From Cymbidium sinense (lineage: Eukaryota; Streptophyta; Magnoliopsida; Asparagales; Orchidaceae), in the NCBI GenBank assembly GCA_021442155.1, contig CM038214.1:143688488-143752487 (forward strand): a stretch of DNA of 64,000 nucleotides, given 5' to 3'. Under the pieces are notes generated by a model, which was given only the letters and a program-made list of their open reading frames with translations, had not been told where the DNA came from and ran no database searches. The stretch's first letter is position 1. Each line of letters starts with the position of its first letter. Both the position numbers and the translations under genes were made by a program. Shown piece after piece: positions 60,675-64,000 of the stretch.

Positions 60675-61133
60675 TTTTTCTTTAATAGAGAACAAATTCA
60701 GATTCAACATTTCTTCTTTTTGATTTTGTCAACCAAGTAGTACCCCAAGTTTTCTAAGACACAAGCGACGATAGAGATATAAAATAAGCACCCATAGAGC
60801 AAATTAAAAACCATGGATAAGTAGAATTGTGTCTATTATAAAGATACAATTTCATAAGTAGTAGATCGAATCAGCTATTCTTGAGTTTCTCCAGCTAGAA
60901 CCACATCCCCCTCTCAAGTAGCTGGATCCACCATCAGCCCCAATCTCTCCCTCCGCCACCACCACCTGTAGAACCTTGTCGCCTCCTCTCGCTTCTAAAC
61001 CACTATTGACCACCACCTCCATATCCACCAAGACCTCCAAATCCCCACCACCACTATGATAATCCGCCTCCACACCCGCATCTAGAGGTTAGTTGTTAGT
61101 GATATTCTTATCATGAAGGTTTTGCCCATTCTT
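60675..61133 (-). pseudogene. GRP retrocopy O
   Basis: Sense 5' side: AAGAATGGGCAAAACCTTCA, then GATAAGAATATCACTAACAA. The glycine tail is shortened but retains GGTGGTGGGGATTTGGAGG, TTGGTGGATATGGAGG, GGTGGTGGCGGAGGGAGAGA and TGGATCCAGCTACTTGAGAG. The GSDGNWRN end is partly lost (GGTTCTAGCTGGAGAAAC). The A-run is interrupted (ATTAAAGAAAAA). Confidence 0.87.
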
Positions 61134-62035
61134 AGTGTTTACGGTTAGTTTAGGGTTTAATGTTTATGGTTAGTTTAGGATTTATTTTAGGTTAGTTTAG
61201 GGTTAGGGTTTGGGTTGTGGTTAGGTTTGGGGGTTTAGGTTTTTGTTTTGGGTTGGGTTTGTGGTTTTAGTGTTTGTGGGTTTGGAGTTTGGGGTTTAGG
61301 GTTTTAGTGGTTTTAGGGTTTGCATTTAGGGTTTAGTGGTTTATGGCTCAGGGTTCAGGGTCAGGCTCAGGATAGTTGGGTAGAATCAGTGGTAGAGTTC
61401 TTTAAGAAAACAAACCAAGAGGTTTAGTTTATTTAGTTTATTTTATTTAATGAGTTTATTTTATTTTTTATTTTATTTTATTTATTTATTATTTATTTAG
61501 TTTATTTATTTATTAGTTTTATTTTAGTTTATTTTAGTTTATTTTTAGATGAGTTTATTTTATTTTAGGTTTTGGTTTATTTTATTTTATGTTTAGGTTT
61601 TAGATTTTTAGGTTCTTATTTTAGGTAATTTTAGTTTAGGTTTATTTTTATTTATTTATTTTATTTTTTTAGGTTTAGGTTTATTTATTTATTTAATTTT
61701 ATTTTAGTTAAGTTTAGTTTATTTTATCTTGTTAATTATTTTTTATTTTAGATTTATGTTTTTTAGTTTAGGGTTTAGTTTTAATTTTATTTATCTTTAG
61801 TTTTGTGTCAGTTATTTATTTATTTTATTTTATCTTAGCTTTATCTTTATTACATTTTATTTATTTTATTTAGATTTTATCTTTAATTTTTTTTAATTTT
61901 AGATTTCATTTATTTATTTTAGTTTATTTTTATTTTTTTTTTTTTTATTTTTTATGTTTTAGTTTAGATTTTATTTATTTAATTTTATTTAGGTTTAGTT
62001 TCTTATTTATTATTAGTTGGTTTATTTAGTTTTAG
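61134..62035. repeat. Degenerate telomere-like tract and T-rich satellite unit
   Basis: GGTTTAGGG/GTGGTTTTAG-type repeat to about 61390, with a few GGCTCAGGG variants; junction AAAACAAACCAAGAGG; then T-rich monomer. No gene is seen. Confidence 0.75.
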
Positions 62036-62280
62036 CTCATGTCAGGTTTTACCTGGCCAGTATTTCTAGGCCTAGGGCCCCAGGTTTAGGGCAGGCATGG
62101 GCCAGCTCAGTGGCTGGCTAGATTAGTGGGTCAGTGGCTCAGGGGTCAGTCTCACCATTTAGCCCTGTTTTGGGCTCAGTGGCCTAGGGCTCAAGATTTA
62201 GATGGGCTTAGTGGCCTAGCCAGTGGCCTAGGGCCAGTTTTAGGGTTCAGCTAGGGCTCAGGATCTGAGGTTTCTTTTAA
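62036..62280. repeat. GC-enriched patch
   Basis: GGCCTAGG, GGGCTCAGTGGCC and CAGTGGCTCAGG words, milder than the 56.4-kb patch, in the slot usually held by a TTTAGGG block before a T-rich unit. Confidence 0.7.
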
Positions 62281-63375
62281 TATTACAAACATTTAGTTTA
62301 TCTTTATTTAGTTTATCTTTAATTATTTGATTTGATTTTATTTTATTTTAATTTATTTATGTTTATCTTTATTTTATTTAATTTTTTATATTTTAGTTTA
62401 GTTTCTATTTTAGTTTATTTTAGGTTTAGTTTATTTAGTCGAGTTTTATTTTATTTTTATTTTGGCTTAAATTTTTTTTGTTTGTAGTTTAGGTTTGTTT
62501 TATTTTTTTTAGGTTAAGATTTTTAGGTTTTAATTTTAGGTTTATTTTAAGATTTATTTTAGTTTAGTTTAGGTTTAGGTTTTTGTGATTAGGTTTAGTT
62601 TTATTTATTTCGTATTTTATTTTAGCTAGTTTATTTTATTTTGTTTAATTTATTTTATTTTAAGTTTAGATTTTTTTTTTAGGGTAGATTTTACTTTTAT
62701 TTATTTTATATGTTTATTTTTTTTTAGGTTTAGTTTTTTATTTTAGGTTTATTTTATTTTATTTAGTTTATTTTATTTTATTTTATGTTTAGTTTTATCT
62801 TTATTTTAGTTTTTTATTTTAGTTTTATTTTATTTTTTTAGTCTAGTCAGTTTCTTTATTTATCTTCTTTAGTTTATTTTTTTATTTTTATTTTATTTTA
62901 TCTTTAGCTAGTCTTGTTTATTATCTTATAGTTTAAATTTTATTATAACAGGTTATAATAGTTATAGGGTCTTTTGGCCCAGGCTCATCCTGGAAGCCCA
63001 TGGGCTAAGCCCAGGGTCTTTTAGTTTTATGATCCAGGCCCAGGGTCAGTGGCCCAGTCTTTGGCTAGCTTGTGTGGAGAGTAGGGCCCAGGGTCACTCA
63101 GGATTTGGGTTTAGGCCCAGCCTTTTTGCTGATTTTTAGTCAGTGGTATGGGTCAGTGGGTTAGGGTCCAGTTTAGAGCCCAGGGCTAGTTTAGAGTTTG
63201 GTGGGTTTATTGGGATTACTGCCATGGTTTTAGTTTGTGGTTTGTGGGTTTTAGTTTAGGGTTTAAGGTTAGCTTATGGTTTAGGGTTTAGGGGTTCTTA
63301 AGGTTAGGGTATATGATTTATGGTTTTATTAAAAATAGTAAATAAATTAGTAGGTTTATGGTTTTGAGTTTAAGG
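62281..63375. repeat. T-rich unit, second GC-enriched patch, telomere-like tract
   Basis: T-rich monomer to about 62960; GC-enriched words (GGCCCAGG, CAGTGGCCCAG) to about 63200; then degenerate TTTAGGG and a junction-like AATAGTAAATAAATTAGTAGG (about 63330-63355) before the T-run of GRP copy P. Confidence 0.73.
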
Positions 63376-63838
63376 TTTTTATTTTTAATAGAGAATAAAC
63401 TCAGATTCAACATTTCTTCATTTTGATTTCATCAACCAAGAAGCACCCCATGTTTTCTAAGATAAAAGCGATGAGATATAAAAAAAATTAGCACCCATTA
63501 AGCAAATCAAAAACCTTAGATAAGTAGAATCATCACTATTATAAAGAAAGTGTTTCATGGCATCGATCTCCGCTCATCAGCTCCCATCAACCACCCCTCT
63601 CGAGTCGGATCCACCATCATATTCCCCGATCTCCATCACTACCATGACTATAACCTCTGTCACTCCTCCCACGTCCATAACCACCATTACTCTGACCACC
63701 ACCTCCATATCCACCAACACCTCCAGATCCCCCAACAACACTGTGATAACCGCCACCTCCACTTTCACCTCCACCACTAGATCTAGACTGAGCCTAGTTG
63801 ACAGTGATGTTCCTGTCATCAAGCTTCTGTCATTCTGT
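63376..63838 (-). pseudogene. GRP retrocopy P
   Basis: Last copy. In sense it opens AGAATGACAGAAGCTTGATG, then ACAGGAACATCACTGTCAAC (RNITVN). Glycine-rich codons are well kept in the middle (GGTGGAGGTGAAAGTGG, GGTGGCGGTTATCACAG, GGAGGTGTTGGATATGG, GGAGGTGGTGGTCAGAG, GGTTATGGACGTGGG). The C-terminus is damaged: about 60 bases around YSRG-GSDGNWRN are reduced to CGAGAGGGGTGGTTGATGGG. The A-run is broken by T. Confidence 0.87.
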
Positions 63839-64000
63839 GGTTTTTAGTTTGTGGTTTAGGTTTTAATTTAAGGTTTGTGGTTAATTTAGGTTTAAGTTTT
63901 AGGATTAGCTAGAGTTTGTGGTTTAGTGGTTTTCCTAGAGTTTAGGTTTAGGGTTGTTGTAGGCGTGGAGGTTTAGAGCCCAGGATCTGGAGTTTTAAGT
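63839..64000. repeat. Degenerate G-strand telomere-like tract
   Basis: GTGGTTTAGG and TTTAGGGTTG variants continue to the window edge. The composite-repeat array probably extends beyond it. Confidence 0.72.

Noticed and set aside
8555..63838. Intact glycine-rich RNA-binding protein gene
   Set aside because: Every copy lacks the RRM start, promoter and first exon, and nearly all have frameshifts or altered terminal codons.

Overview
The window looks like a repeat-rich, probably subtelomeric or interstitial-telomeric, piece of a flowering-plant nuclear genome. The clues are Arabidopsis-type telomere heptamers (TTTAGGG/CCCTAAA) in many degenerate arrays, 5'-truncated copies of a plant glycine-rich RNA-binding protein (GRP) gene and of a ribosomal protein P0 gene, and a plant L1-type LINE with an RNase H domain. 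I see no intact host gene, no tRNA or rRNA and no CRISPR. Two runs of exactly 100 N (972-1071 and 53225-53324) look like scaffold gaps of unknown size. The species cannot be named from this sequence.

Layout. 1-971: C-strand (CCCTAAA) telomere-like and A-rich repeats, then a gap. 1072-1200: a short TTTAGG tract. 1201-8450: AT-rich island without genes. 8451-15869: G-strand (TTTAGGG) arrays, T-rich satellite and three GRP fragments. 15870: abrupt switch to C-strand orientation, which holds to 42524 and contains six GRP fragments, a 5'-truncated LINE (24370-24717) and a 9.4-kb decayed LINE (28745-38143). 42525-42692: a piece of dispersed repeat at the switch back to G-strand orientation. 42693-53224: G-strand arrays, two GRP fragments, one P0 retrocopy and a long run of a ~1-kb T-rich satellite. 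After the second gap come a tandem-repeat island (53325-54750) and five more GRP-containing units (54751-64000).

Main pattern. Telomere-like blocks, a low-complexity but homologous ~1-kb T-rich/A-rich monomer and sixteen copies of the last ~85-90 codons plus 3' UTR of a GRP mRNA form a large composite repeat. In the sense orientation every retrosequence (16 GRP, 1 P0, 2 LINE) ends in an A-run that merges with CCCTAAA, and none ends in TTTAGGG. This fixed polarity is what reverse transcription primed by a telomeric G-strand 3' end would give. It is reminiscent of insect TRAS/SART and HeT-A-type telomeric retroelements. The GRP copies share one 5' truncation point and one upstream flank, so most arose by later amplification of a single founder rather than by independent insertion.

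Limits. Block boundaries inside degenerate repeats are accurate to some tens of bases. The orientation switches, the GC-rich patches and some of the degeneracy could reflect long-read base-calling or assembly error in telomeric repeats and need read-level confirmation.
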